Source: Mesorhizobium tamadayense
GTDB lineage: Bacteria; Pseudomonadota; Alphaproteobacteria; Rhizobiales; Rhizobiaceae
Assembly: GCF_003863365.1 (NCBI RefSeq)
Contig: NZ_RQXT01000004.1
Span: forward strand, 124,001 to 188,000
Direction of reading: 5' to 3'
Length of the DNA stretch: 64,000 nt
Shown here: positions 45,785 through 55,248 of the stretch, piece by piece
How the letters are laid out: every line of letters starts with the position of its first letter
How positions within the stretch are numbered: the first letter of the stretch is position 1
Position numbers and translations under genes: made by a program
The notes under the pieces: model-generated
Database searches by the model: none
Seen by the model: the letters and a program-made list of their open reading frames with translations, nothing else
Told to the model about the DNA's origin: nothing

Positions 45785-48700
45785 TCAGTCCCACACAAGC
45801 AGCAATTTGCGCCAGAAGGCGTTGGACGGCATCGGTTTCGAACCGCGCGGCAGTTTGATGGCCAGATAGATGGTCAGCCATTTGCGATCGACCTCCCGGA
45901 CGGAAACTTTCAAATCGTGCAACTCGAATGGTTTCGAGACCCGCGTCCACCCAGAGAACGCCAGGGCGCCGACCGGGGAATCTTTTTTCCATGTCAGGCT
46001 GTCTTCCGGTCGGCCCAGCGCCATGGCGAACTCGAAGGGGGAAGCCTCTTCGTGCGCAATTTCCACCGTTGCGACGACGCTTCTGGCAAAGGCCGGAAAT
46101 GTGGAATTGAGGGAAGCGACCACTGGACCATGGGCGCTCGGCCGCAAAAAGATGCCGCCATTGTCCCCGGCGACGAGCAGTGCCGGCAACTCGGACGGAT
46201 AGATCGTCACAAGCGCTGCCCGCTTCATCTCCTCGCCGGTTAGCCGCCGCATGCGTTGACGTTCTTGAGGCGCGTTGAGGCGCGGGTGCTTCCCGCCGGT
46301 CGAAACGACATTTCGGACCTGAATGCTAGAAAAGCCCCCGAGCACCCGTGCGTCCGGCCGATTGCCGCCGCATCTGACCGCGAGCAGCAGGTCGCGTCTG
46401 CCGGGAACAGGCGATTTGAGGCCCGTTGCGATTTCGCGTGGTTCGTGCGGGCGGCTGACATCGGCCCAGCCGTTCCCTCCGTCATCCTCGAGGAGTCGAG
46501 CGAGCTTTTCGAAGGTCTGGTTTTCCGCGTCCACGATCGCGATCTGAAACTGCGCGGGTCCCGTCAGTGCCTCATCGAGATAGACCCAGCAGCTCGCGCT
46601 GATTGTCCCGGCCGGACAGACGCCCTTCAGCAGCGCCATCGAGACGGTGCTGCCGGCGGCCTGGACAAACAGCTGGTCCGGCGATTGCTCGACATAGCTC
46701 AGCAGATCCGCATCGGCATCCGGATGCGAGCCGACATGAGCGCGGCGCAGGACTTCAACCGGGAGGTAGCGCTCGCTGTAGAACGAAGAATGGAGTTCCG
46801 GCACTGTTTCCTCAGTGGCGGCGTTGAGCATTTCGACGACGCCGAGCGTGAAGTCGGACCGTCCCGCATGGGCGAGAAGCGAAATTGCCGTGTCGGCCCT
46901 GCCTTCTCGCGCCGCGATCTCGGCCAGCAACTGCATTGCGTCTGCGGAGTTAGGGGAAGCGGCGCTCAGCCGCAGATACCGTTCGTCCTTGACGCGCAGT
47001 TCAAGGTTCCAGAGGTTGAGGTCCTTCTCGTGATCGGCAGTGTTCGAGCTGATACCGAGCTGCACGAACATGTCGGTGTGCGCGAACTTGTGCTTTCGGA
47101 ACACATTGATGATCGGCCGGCGATTCCTCAGCCACTCGGCATTGCGGTTCATGCCCGTCGGCGAAGACCGGTACCAGTACAGCGGCTCCGGGACAGTGAC
47201 GATCTCCAGGCCCGCCAGATCGGCGCGCAGGAAGAACTCCCAATCGCTCGCCGAAAAGCCGCGCTCCTCGTTGAGGTAGCCTATCTTGTCGAACACTTCG
47301 CGCCGGAACATTGCGTTGGCATCGCCATACGGGTTGGTGATCAGCGCGATGTCCGGCGGGCCGCCGACCGGGAAGTAGAGCATATAGCCGCTCTTGGTGT
47401 CCGGCGGCACGAAGGGCTCGTTGAGCCACTTGGCAAACGTCGTGCAAATATCAGCGCCGGACTTTTGCATGCCGGCAACGAGCGTGCTGACTGCGTTGGG
47501 GAACAGCGCGTTGTCGTCGTCCAGGAACAGGATCAACGACCCCTTCGCGTTACGAATTCCGTTGTTGCGCGCCTTGCCGAGGAAGCCGTTCTTCTGCCGG
47601 ATGATCCGCCAGCCGCGCTGTTCGAACTCGGGCTCGATTTCATTGAGCAGGCGAATTGCGTCCGGATCCGTGCTGCCGTCGTCGACGACGATCAATTCGA
47701 TATTGGGGTAGTCCTGGCGCCGGACCGATGCAATCGCCTGCGGCAACAGCCGCGCCCGATTGTAGTGCGCCGTGATGATCGAAACGAGCGGCGGCCGGCT
47801 GCGGCTCCGGCTTGGGCCGGCGGCCTTGGCGGGGTGCCGACAGAGCTTGACGTGCAGCTTGCTCCAGACCTTCTCGCGCGCTTCCCGGTCATGCAAGGGC
47901 TTTGCCGGACCGAATGAGGGACCCTCCAGCACGGACGCGATCTTGGCCGCAATCGCGGAGGGGGACGCCTGCATCATGACCGTCTCGGCGGATTTCGGCT
48001 GAAGGAGCCCGCGTATGCTGCCGACGTCCGTCGCGATGAAGGGGATCTCCTCGTCAAGGCACGTCACCACATCCAGCGGGAGCTGCGCGGCCGAGTGCGT
48101 GATTGCCACCAGCGCATGGCTCTGCCGCAGATAACGGAATATCTCGGGCTCGTCCCGGATGGGCAGTAGCTTCAGCTTGAACGGCCATTGCCGGGCGCGC
48201 CGTACGATCATGCCGCCCGAATGCTCGCCGAGCACATGGCCAAAAGCGCCGATAATCGTCACGGCCACGTCCGTCACGCCACTCTCGGTCAGGCGATCCA
48301 GCGCGTCGCAGAACAGCGTCAATCCGCTTCGCGTCTCCGTGCCCGAGAAATGAACCACTTCGCCTGCCGGCCTCTCCCGGGGCCGGTCGTGATCGACGGC
48401 GAAGTTCGAACGCCACTCCTCGGGCTCCAGCGGCGTCGCGATGTGGTAGCTGGCCGGCACTCTCCATCCCGCCTTCGTCATCCAGTCGAGCAGGGACTGG
48501 CCCGTAACGACAAGATGGTCGCAGGTCTCGGCGGAGGTCCTTTCCATATGGGCGACGGTCATCTGCTCCTTGCGTTCGATCGCCCTGGCATTGGCCTCCA
48601 GATCCCACATGAGCGGCTCATGCGCGAGCACCACGAGGATGGGAGGATCGGCAAAGACGCCCGTGCGCTTGGCGACTGTGGGGAAATGCGCCAGTCCGCC

Positions 48701-49093
48701 TTCAAGCGCAAAATAGACGACATCGAACGGGTTCTGCTTGAGGTAGTGGTAGACGGCCACCGAATTCTTGTCGCTGGAATCCAGGCCACGCAGCAATTCG
48801 GGTGACGGCGGAAGCAGTTCGAGCCGCACGAGGAAATTGTCGAAGCTCCATTTGGCGAGCCTGTCGATTTCCTGCACGTCGGGCTGGCTGCCGAGCGGGC
48901 TCGGCACCCACAACAGTGTGACCGTGTCACCGATTTTCGCCAGATGCTGCGCCAGCGCATAGGTCGCCGACCCTGGATCGGCGGTCACCGTCGAGCCGAA
49001 CTCGACTTCGGAAACGACACACACCCTGCGGGGTTTGTGGCCTGACTGCCGCTTGGCCGCAGAGATCGCGCCTGTCTTCGAACCAACGTTCAA
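45785..49093 (-). CDS. Large two-domain glycosyltransferase (GT4-like plus GT2)
   Basis: The 1102-residue product joins an N-terminal GT4/GT-B-like part (about 20-400: VCVVSEVEFGS, FSGTETRSGLTLFCDAL, an HSGGMIVRRARQWPFKLKLLP stretch) to a GT2 domain from about 437 (VSIITAHYNRARLL, VVDDGSTD, LFLDDDN near 524, SDWEFFLRADL) and a ~400-residue C-terminal part I cannot name. Both C-terminal halves share sequence with the 898-residue paralogue at 50733-53429. Start is TTG with GAGGGGGA five bases before it. It probably adds sugars to a surface polysaccharide. Confidence 0.75.
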   Translation of the reverse strand: MNVGSKTGAISAAKRQSGHKPRRVCVVSEVEFGSTVTADPGSATYALAQHLAKIGDTVTLLWVPSPLGSQPDVQEIDRLAKWSFDNFLVRLELLPPSPELLRGLDSSDKNSVAVYHYLKQNPFDVVYFALEGGLAHFPTVAKRTGVFADPPILVVLAHEPLMWDLEANARAIERKEQMTVAHMERTSAETCDHLVVTGQSLLDWMTKAGWRVPASYHIATPLEPEEWRSNFAVDHDRPRERPAGEVVHFSGTETRSGLTLFCDALDRLTESGVTDVAVTIIGAFGHVLGEHSGGMIVRRARQWPFKLKLLPIRDEPEIFRYLRQSHALVAITHSAAQLPLDVVTCLDEEIPFIATDVGSIRGLLQPKSAETVMMQASPSAIAAKIASVLEGPSFGPAKPLHDREAREKVWSKLHVKLCRHPAKAAGPSRSRSRPPLVSIITAHYNRARLLPQAIASVRRQDYPNIELIVVDDGSTDPDAIRLLNEIEPEFEQRGWRIIRQKNGFLGKARNNGIRNAKGSLILFLDDDNALFPNAVSTLVAGMQKSGADICTTFAKWLNEPFVPPDTKSGYMLYFPVGGPPDIALITNPYGDANAMFRREVFDKIGYLNEERGFSASDWEFFLRADLAGLEIVTVPEPLYWYRSSPTGMNRNAEWLRNRRPIINVFRKHKFAHTDMFVQLGISSNTADHEKDLNLWNLELRVKDERYLRLSAASPNSADAMQLLAEIAAREGRADTAISLLAHAGRSDFTLGVVEMLNAATEETVPELHSSFYSERYLPVEVLRRAHVGSHPDADADLLSYVEQSPDQLFVQAAGSTVSMALLKGVCPAGTISASCWVYLDEALTGPAQFQIAIVDAENQTFEKLARLLEDDGGNGWADVSRPHEPREIATGLKSPVPGRRDLLLAVRCGGNRPDARVLGGFSSIQVRNVVSTGGKHPRLNAPQERQRMRRLTGEEMKRAALVTIYPSELPALLVAGDNGGIFLRPSAHGPVVASLNSTFPAFARSVVATVEIAHEEASPFEFAMALGRPEDSLTWKKDSPVGALAFSGWTRVSKPFELHDLKVSVREVDRKWLTIYLAIKLPRGSKPMPSNAFWRKLLLVWD

Positions 49094-49158
49094 TCAGTCC
49101 CCCTCGATCATCAGCCGCAGCGGGCAGTCTTGCCAACAGGTGGATAACACTTTGATAA

Positions 49159-50241
49159 TTGTCTAACCGGGATAATCATCGCAAGACTGCCCAGGCTCCT
49201 CGCGCAAACCGGATTGATGACGTTCAAATGCTTGTCCATCGATCTCCAAAACACCTTGAACGGCTGGACGATCGGCCGATCGACGTGAGCAAGGACGAGA
49301 TCCTGTGCTTTGTCGCGCTGCGCAACGAGGCGACGTTGCTGCCGCATCTTCTCGAGCACTATCGCGGGCTCGGGGTCGACCGGTTCTTCTTTCTTGACAA
49401 CGGCTCGACGGACGGGACGAGAGAGCTGATCCTGGAGCAGCCGGACAGCCATTGCTTCCATACCGAAGGGTCGCATTTCGCCGAGAACATCACCCCGCCG
49501 CGATGGATCAACACGTTGATGCGCGTGTTCGGTTCCGGCCACTGGTGCCTGTCCGTCGATGCCGACGAACTTCTCGTCTATCCCGATTTCGAGCGCGTGA
49601 ACCTGCGCCGGCTTTTCGGTTATTTCGATTCGACCGGCGCCGAAGCGGTGATCGGATCCATGATCGACATGTATGCCGACGGCCCGTTGGCAGAATGCAG
49701 CTACGACGGCAGGATCCCACTCGTCGATGCTTCCCCCTATTTCGACCCGGAGCCGGGATGGTTGCGCGCGCGGGACGGCCTTTATCCTCCCGAGCAGATG
49801 TTCGGCGGGGTGCGGGAGCGCGCCTTCTGGCATGGCCGCTTCAAGCAGACCTTTCCGCCGTGCCTGACCAAGGTGCCGATCGTGCGGTGGAGCAGGGGCA
49901 CACACTACCATGCGGCGCAGCACACTCTCAGCAAGGTGCGGTTCAGCGAGCTCCGCGTCGCTCTGTTGCACTTCAAATTTGTCTGGGGCTTCCAGCAGAA
50001 ATCGGCGTCCTCTTTGGGCGAGAACGCGCAGCTCAAGGAAAAGACGCTCGAGGAGCGCGCCGCCTATGTGGAGGCCCTGGAGCGCAATCCGAAATTGTCG
50101 CTGCGCAATGATCGGTCTGTCCGCTACCGTGGCGAGAGCGGGCAACTCGTGGAACTCGGCTGGATGAAATCCTCGCACCGCTACGCCCAATACGTCGCAA
50201 AAACGGCTAAGCCGCGGTTACACGAAACCGCGGCCACCTGA
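49159..50241 (+). CDS. GT2/GT92-type glycosyltransferase
   Basis: The 360-residue product has a GT-A nucleotide-sugar region: CFVALRNEATLLPHLLEHYRGLGVD, LDNGSTDGT at 79-87 and the DxD site VDADEL near 133-138. Cys and His near HWC and an AFWHGRFKQ stretch follow. It resembles the GT92/Glyco_tranf_2_4 type that modifies surface glycans. The N-terminus is uncertain: a TTG at 49159 gives the length stated; an ATG at 49228 is an alternative. It is divergent, by 65 bases, from the 1102-residue protein. Confidence 0.72.
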   Translation: MSNRDNHRKTAQAPRANRIDDVQMLVHRSPKHLERLDDRPIDVSKDEILCFVALRNEATLLPHLLEHYRGLGVDRFFFLDNGSTDGTRELILEQPDSHCFHTEGSHFAENITPPRWINTLMRVFGSGHWCLSVDADELLVYPDFERVNLRRLFGYFDSTGAEAVIGSMIDMYADGPLAECSYDGRIPLVDASPYFDPEPGWLRARDGLYPPEQMFGGVRERAFWHGRFKQTFPPCLTKVPIVRWSRGTHYHAAQHTLSKVRFSELRVALLHFKFVWGFQQKSASSLGENAQLKEKTLEERAAYVEALERNPKLSLRNDRSVRYRGESGQLVELGWMKSSHRYAQYVAKTAKPRLHETAAT

Positions 50242-50277
50242 TCTGACGATTTACTGTGCCGGAAGGTGCGGCCGGCG

Positions 50278-50568
50278 TTATCCGCCGTAGCGACCGCCGC
50301 CATCTCCACCAGGGCCGTCGCCGCCGTCCGCCGCAAACTGCGACAGGCTGTTGAGGGCCAGCGCTTTGCAAGCCGTCGGCGCATTCGGATATCGGTGCAG
50401 ATAATCCTCGAGCGCCTCGATTGTGCCGATCTTGAGAGCCTGCTCGCAGGCGAGCTCTGCTTCCTTGACCGGAGCAACCTCAATCTGCGCCTGAGCCACG
50501 TTGGAAAACGCGACACTCAACCCAAGCAGGCTAAGCCCACCCAAAAGTAGCGATTGGACCTTACGCAT
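50278..50568 (-). CDS. Small exported Gly-rich protein
   Basis: The 96-residue product has a signal peptide (MRKVQSLLLGGLSLLGLSVAFSNVAQA) followed by a short helical stretch, ELACEQALKIGTIEALEDYLHRYPNAPTAC, resembling a single TPR-like unit with two Cys. The Gly/Asp-rich ending is GGDGPGGDGGGRYGG. No known function. Start taken as the internal ATG at 50566-50568 because the signal peptide begins there. It is convergent with the glycosyltransferase at 49159 and lies between two large glycosyltransferase genes. Confidence 0.55.
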   Translation of the reverse strand: MRKVQSLLLGGLSLLGLSVAFSNVAQAQIEVAPVKEAELACEQALKIGTIEALEDYLHRYPNAPTACKALALNSLSQFAADGGDGPGGDGGGRYGG

Positions 50569-50732
50569 AACAAACCCCCGTCCTCTATACACCCCATAGC
50601 TTCTTGATAATATTAGTTTGTTAGCAATTTGTCAACCATAACGGCATAACGCTCTATGACGCCGAGAGGCTTGTTGGGAGCCCGCCGCGGTTAACCTAAA
50701 CCACGGCCGCGTCCGCCCGTTGGGGGCCGCGC

Positions 50733-53429
50733 TTAGTCGCTGAAAAGCATCAGTTTTCTGAAGAAGGCATTGGTCGGAAAACCATTGGGCATTCCGGCGA
50801 AGCGAACCGCGACAACGATCGAAAGCGGCATCTTGCGGCGCGCGCGCAGCGCCACCGTCAAGGTGTGGCGCGCGAACTTGTCCCGCACGGTCGTCCAGCC
50901 CGAAAAGACGATCGTCTGCGCCGCGGTATCGCGCTGCCAGTCTATGATCTGGTCGGGGCGGGCGAGAGCCAGGCCGAAGTCGATTGCCGGCGCGTCGGCA
51001 TGCGCGACTTCGACTGTTGCCTCCAGCCTGCGGAAGAACGGCGGAAATTGATGATCGAGCGATGCGGCGACTGAGCCTTCCGCATGCGGGCGCAGGAATA
51101 TCCCCCCGCCATCTCGCGCCACGAGAAGCAGCGGAAGATCCGAGACGCGCGATGTGAGCAGCCTGGCGCTCTTTAGCGCTTGATAGGCGAGACTGCGCGA
51201 ACCGCCGGCCCATTCAACCTCTTCGGCGGCATCTTCACCTGTTTTGGCGGGGGCCCGTTCAAGCAAGATCGCCGCTGTATCGGGGCGACCGGTCGAGGAG
51301 GCGATAGCAGCAAGTCTCTCGACGGCTGCATCGCTGTTCGGTTCGAGATCGCAGAGCTCGAGATACTTTCGGTAGGCGGGAATGTATCTCAGGTTCTCGC
51401 GTGCGCTGTCGATTTCGGACCGCGCCGTGTTCTGGGCGATGGCCAATTGATAGAGCGAGCGAGCATCGTCGAACCGGTGCGACCCGAACGTCTCGATGAC
51501 CGGGCGGCGGTTGTCGTACCAGTTCGAGGTGCGGAACATTCCGTCCGGTTTCGAGCGGTACCAGTAAAGCGGCTTTGGAATTGGCCTGATCTTCAGCCCG
51601 GCAAGCGAAGCTCGCGCAAAGAATTCCCAGTCGTGCATCGCATAACCAGGCTCTTCGGTCAGAAACCCGATCTGGGAGAAGACCCCCCGGCGCATCATCG
51701 CATTGGCGTCGCCGTAGACATTGTGGATCAGGCCAAGTGCGTCGGGACCGCCGAGCGGCAGATACTGGATCAGCCCGTCGGCCCGGTCCGCGGGAACGAA
51801 ATCCTCATAGAAGATCAGTTGGAACGCGGTGCAGATGTCGGCACCCGATGCCGCCATGGCGCGGACGAAATGGTCGACGGCCTCCGGAAAAAGCGCGTTG
51901 TCGTCATCCACGAACAGGATGAGTTCGCCGCGCGCGGCGCGCACGCCTGCATTTCGCGCGGCGCCAAGATGCTTGTGTGGCCGGCGCAAGATGCGCCAGC
52001 CGCGCTGGCGGAACGTCGGCGCCAGCGCATCCAGCAATCGCCTTGCTTCATCCTGGTCGCTGCCGTCATCGACCAACACCAGCTCGAGCCTGTCGTAGGT
52101 TTGCGCCTCGATCGCCGCGATCGCCTGTTTCAGAAAGAGCGGCCGATTGCGATGGGCCATGACGATCGACACCAGCGGCGATGTCGGGGCCTGCCGGCGT
52201 TTTTTCCGCGCCGGCGGCGACGCATCGCGCGTGTCCAGCCAGGCCTGCCGGCACCGGCCAAGCATGTCGATCCGTCGCGGCCGTGGCGGCTCGTCGAGAG
52301 CGGCAAGGACCGACCGGGCCAACTGGCCGGCTTCGGGCTCGGCCAATTGAGGTTGCCTCGTCTCTGCGTCCCATGTCTCGGCATTGGCGCCGACATTGGT
52401 AGCCAGGAATGGCAGCCCTGCGGCGATGCATGCGGCGACGGCGGCGCCGGTCGACGCGGCGAGCGAGGGTATGACCGCCAGGGCGCCGTGGCGCTCGACA
52501 TAGTCGAGCTTTGCATTGAGATCCGCGGCGGGCAAAAGCTTGAGCTTGAACGGCCATTTCTCGGCGCGGCGCACAAGCAGTCCGCCGCTGTGCTCGCCCA
52601 TGATCTTTCCGAACGGAGCGAATGCCGTAACGGTCAGTCCTGCGGGCGCCGACGGCGCGAGCAGGTCCAGCGCATCGCAAAGCAGCGTCAGGCCATCGCG
52701 AAACCGCGCTCCGGAGAAGACGGCGAGTTCCCGAGCGTTCTCGCGTCTGGGCGCCGGCTGCGCGCCGGCCCGGCCGATGCCGGCTGACAGCGGCAACATC
52801 GGCATCACTGCCGCCTTGCGGACCTTCCAGCCTTTCGACAGCATCCACCTGCGCAGCGTGGCGGAGGCACAGATCGTCCTGTCGGCCATCTCGGCGCAAT
52901 ATCTTTCCATATAGGCGATGGCGATCGCCTCGATGCTTTCCATCAAGGCCTTGTCGGCTTCGTGCACCCACTCTTCCGGGGCGTGGGCGAAGACAATGAT
53001 CGGCGGAGGTGCAAAGGCCGCGGTTTCGGCCGCCAGCAGCGTGTAATAAGCCAATCCGCCCTCGAGGGGCGCATAGACCAGATCGTGATTGGACCGTTCG
53101 AGATAATGCAGCAGCGCCGCGGAGCGGCTCTCGGGCGTCGTCAGCGAGGGAAGCAGCTGATCGGACCTGTCGAGAACCTCCAGCTTGACCGAGGCGGCCT
53201 CGAACTCAGCCCGATGCGCCGCCGCCTCGTCCGTGGATGGCGCGTCCCGGCCGGCGACCCACAACAGGGTCACGTCGTCTCCGTTTTCGGCGAAGAGCCT
53301 GGCAAGCTCGCCGGGCGCCGTGGTGTCGTCGATGTCGGCGTCGCGCCGGATAGCTTGCGTCACCACGCAGATGCGGCGACGCCCGCCATCCGGTCCCAAC
53401 GGCTTGTTCAGCTTGCTCTCGACCGCCAT
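50733..53429 (-). CDS. Large two-domain glycosyltransferase (paralogue)
   Basis: The 898-residue product has the same plan as the 1102-residue protein: GT4/GT-B-like region (ICVVTQAI, FSGARFRDGLTLLCDAL, EHSGGLLVRRAEKWPFKLKLLP), then a GT2 domain from about 420 (VSIVMAHRNRP, LVDDGSDQ, LFVDDDN, MHDWEFFARASL), then a C-terminal part with FPPFFRRLEATVEVAHADAPAIDFGLALARPD. Strings such as EHSGG...VRRA...WPFKLKLLP, FRRLEATVEVAH and the DDDNALFP block recur in both, showing duplication and divergence. ATG at 53427-53429. Confidence 0.78.
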   Translation of the reverse strand: MAVESKLNKPLGPDGGRRRICVVTQAIRRDADIDDTTAPGELARLFAENGDDVTLLWVAGRDAPSTDEAAAHRAEFEAASVKLEVLDRSDQLLPSLTTPESRSAALLHYLERSNHDLVYAPLEGGLAYYTLLAAETAAFAPPPIIVFAHAPEEWVHEADKALMESIEAIAIAYMERYCAEMADRTICASATLRRWMLSKGWKVRKAAVMPMLPLSAGIGRAGAQPAPRRENARELAVFSGARFRDGLTLLCDALDLLAPSAPAGLTVTAFAPFGKIMGEHSGGLLVRRAEKWPFKLKLLPAADLNAKLDYVERHGALAVIPSLAASTGAAVAACIAAGLPFLATNVGANAETWDAETRQPQLAEPEAGQLARSVLAALDEPPRPRRIDMLGRCRQAWLDTRDASPPARKKRRQAPTSPLVSIVMAHRNRPLFLKQAIAAIEAQTYDRLELVLVDDGSDQDEARRLLDALAPTFRQRGWRILRRPHKHLGAARNAGVRAARGELILFVDDDNALFPEAVDHFVRAMAASGADICTAFQLIFYEDFVPADRADGLIQYLPLGGPDALGLIHNVYGDANAMMRRGVFSQIGFLTEEPGYAMHDWEFFARASLAGLKIRPIPKPLYWYRSKPDGMFRTSNWYDNRRPVIETFGSHRFDDARSLYQLAIAQNTARSEIDSARENLRYIPAYRKYLELCDLEPNSDAAVERLAAIASSTGRPDTAAILLERAPAKTGEDAAEEVEWAGGSRSLAYQALKSARLLTSRVSDLPLLLVARDGGGIFLRPHAEGSVAASLDHQFPPFFRRLEATVEVAHADAPAIDFGLALARPDQIIDWQRDTAAQTIVFSGWTTVRDKFARHTLTVALRARRKMPLSIVVAVRFAGMPNGFPTNAFFRKLMLFSD

Positions 53430-53660
53430 TGCAGCTTCCCTTAACCCAACTCCGCTAACAATTTTTTGCGCGCTCCCTGCCTTCTCGCCGCGCCGGATTT
53501 ACTTTTCAGTGATCATCCTTCTGCGCCATTGGTAAACCAAGGCAATCAAGCAGTTCCTAAAAAGGCTGTGCAATCAACCGACTGTTACAAGTTTATCGAC
53601 GCGGCATAACCAATCTTTACGCCTCCCGGCTAATCGTTCACGGCATATCAGGAGGCGCAA

Positions 53661-54176
53661 ATGAAAACGACGGTGAAGTTTATCGCTGCGCTCGGTTTGA
53701 TGGGCGCGATGGTTTCGGCGGGCTCGGCAGGGGAGTTGCTGCGTCCGCGCGTCAATCTCGGCACCGCCAACGTCAAGACGATCAGCGGCGATCGCGGCGG
53801 CTATGTGATCGACTATGCCATCCGTGCCTTGAAGCTGCAGCGCAGTGGCGGTTTCGTGCGGTTCAATGGCGCGTGCGACTCGGCCTGCACGCTCTATCTG
53901 TCGATGCCCAGGAGCAAGATGTGCGTCACGCGCAACGCATCGTTCGGCTTCCATTTGCCCTATGGCGCCGGAGCGCGCGGCAATCAGGTCGCCGCGAACT
54001 TCATGATGAAGAACTATCCCGGCTGGGTCCGCGGATGGATCGCCAAGCGCGGTGGGCTGAAGAACTCCATAGCGACCATGACATACGCGGATGCGAGCCG
54101 CTTCCTCCCGACTTGTCCGTCCGCGCAGCGTTTGACCATTGCGAGCCTGAGCCCGACGCGCCTGCGCGGCGGCTGA
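53661..54176 (+). CDS. Exported ClpP-fold-like serine protease-related protein
   Basis: The 171-residue product has a signal peptide (MKTTVKFIAALGLMGAMVSAGSAG). The stretch GFVRFNGACDSACTLYLSMPRSKMCV then NASFGFHLPYG resembles ClpP/SppA-like folds, where Ser74 of DSAC would be the nucleophile and His98 of GFH a candidate base. Four Cys residues (72, 76, 88 and a late one) may form disulfides. It is followed by a perfect 13-bp hairpin. Function unknown; it stands among glycan genes. The ATG at 53661 follows a good aggaggcgcaa. Confidence 0.55.
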   Translation: MKTTVKFIAALGLMGAMVSAGSAGELLRPRVNLGTANVKTISGDRGGYVIDYAIRALKLQRSGGFVRFNGACDSACTLYLSMPRSKMCVTRNASFGFHLPYGAGARGNQVAANFMMKNYPGWVRGWIAKRGGLKNSIATMTYADASRFLPTCPSAQRLTIASLSPTRLRGG

Positions 54177-54200
54177 TACTCGAAGCTGGTGCTCTGGTAG

Positions 54201-54235
54201 CGATGACGGCGGGTGCCATGCGCCCGCCGTCATCG
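54201..54235 (+). terminator. Hairpin after exported ClpP-like gene
   Basis: A perfect 13-bp stem, cgatgacggcggg and cccgccgtcatcg, with a 9-base loop begins 25 bases past the stop. There is no T run, so termination may need Rho or the hairpin may protect mRNA ends. Confidence 0.65.
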
Positions 54236-54316
54236 ATTCACACGGCCGCTCGCATTTGAACCAAAAGCTCATTTGTGTATCTTCGGGCGTGTCTTCATCC
54301 TGTTGGGCGTGGGCGA

Positions 54317-55057
54317 ATGCAGTCTTGCCAAAAGTTCGTGCTGATCGCTTCGCCAAGAACCGGCTCTCAAGCGCTCAATCGCCATCTCAACCAGTATGAC
54401 GGGATGGTCATGCACGGCGAAGTTTTCAATCCGAACTTTGTCGGTTTGCGCCCTGACTACCACGAGAAGATCGATCTGCCGCGCGAGCGGGTCGATCTGC
54501 GAGATGCCGAGCCGGAGCGGTTCATCGCGCGGATTTTCGACGATCCGTCGGCCCGCTTTGTCGGATTTCACATATTTCCCGACCAGACGCGCCCGGCCAT
54601 GCTGCCCGTGCTGGAAGACGAAAGCGTCAAGAAGCTTTGGCTCGTCAGGAACCCGATCGCGTCCTTCGTCTCGCTGCTCGAAGCGGAAGCATCCGGAATA
54701 TGGATGGTCCACGCCGCCGATCCGGCCCCAGCCGACAGCCCCAGGAAGAAGGTGTATTTCGACATAGACCGGTTCAACGGGTTTCTGCGCGAGCTCAACC
54801 TGTTTCGCGCAAAGATCAGATCCGTGCTGTTCGAGACCCGGCAGCCGTATTTCCCGATCCACTACAGCGACATCGCCGATCCGCTGGTTGGCAATGCGAT
54901 CATTGCCTATCTCGGCGGCTCCCAGCGCCTGGACCATTTCCGGACCGAGATCCTGAAACCGCCGCAGCGGCCCTTCGTCGACCGCATCGAGAATTACTGG
55001 GAATTCGTGACCTATTTCAGGGCCGCCTCGACGGACGACCTGTATGCGTTCGGCTGA
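54317..55057 (+). CDS. Sulfotransferase (Stf0-like)
   Basis: The 246-residue product begins KFVLIASPRTGSQAL, the 5'-phosphosulfate-binding loop of sulfotransferases, and has a RNPIASFVSLLEAE stretch matching the 3'-phosphate-binding region. It would transfer sulfate from PAPS to a sugar or lipid. No sulfate-activating genes are nearby. It precedes the sulfatase-fold enzyme, which suggests a shared substrate. Start: ATG at 54317, preferred over a GTG 14 codons earlier because the PAPS motif should lie close to the N-terminus. Confidence 0.72.
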   Translation: MQSCQKFVLIASPRTGSQALNRHLNQYDGMVMHGEVFNPNFVGLRPDYHEKIDLPRERVDLRDAEPERFIARIFDDPSARFVGFHIFPDQTRPAMLPVLEDESVKKLWLVRNPIASFVSLLEAEASGIWMVHAADPAPADSPRKKVYFDIDRFNGFLRELNLFRAKIRSVLFETRQPYFPIHYSDIADPLVGNAIIAYLGGSQRLDHFRTEILKPPQRPFVDRIENYWEFVTYFRAASTDDLYAFG

Positions 55058-55151
55058 CGTTTCACCCGCCGCCAATCGGCAAACCCATTGTCGTTCAATA
55101 GGTTCGGTTAACCAGTTCTGAAGAGACATGGTTAACGCACATTTGATTTTG

Positions 55152-55180
55152 TTGACTCTTTTTTAGCCCAGGCTGATTCT
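55152..55180 (+). promoter_or_regulatory. Putative promoter of the sulfatase-fold gene
   Basis: TTGACT (55152-55157) and GATTCT (55175-55180) are 17 bases apart, in an AT-richer tract with two ggttaac sites just upstream. This is the best promoter-like pair before the ATG at 55249. Unverified. Confidence 0.4.
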
Positions 55181-55248
55181 GCGGCGGGGGTTTGAAAGCT
55201 GTCGGCTGTGGTTTCCGGCCGGAGCGCAAGCTGGCGGCGGGCAATTGC

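Noticed and set aside
46256..47917. 553-residue plus-strand open frame
   Set aside because: Antisense to the 1102-residue glycosyltransferase; composition is that of a shadow frame.
51180..52787. 535-residue plus-strand open frame
   Set aside because: Antisense to the 898-residue glycosyltransferase, with no recognisable motif.
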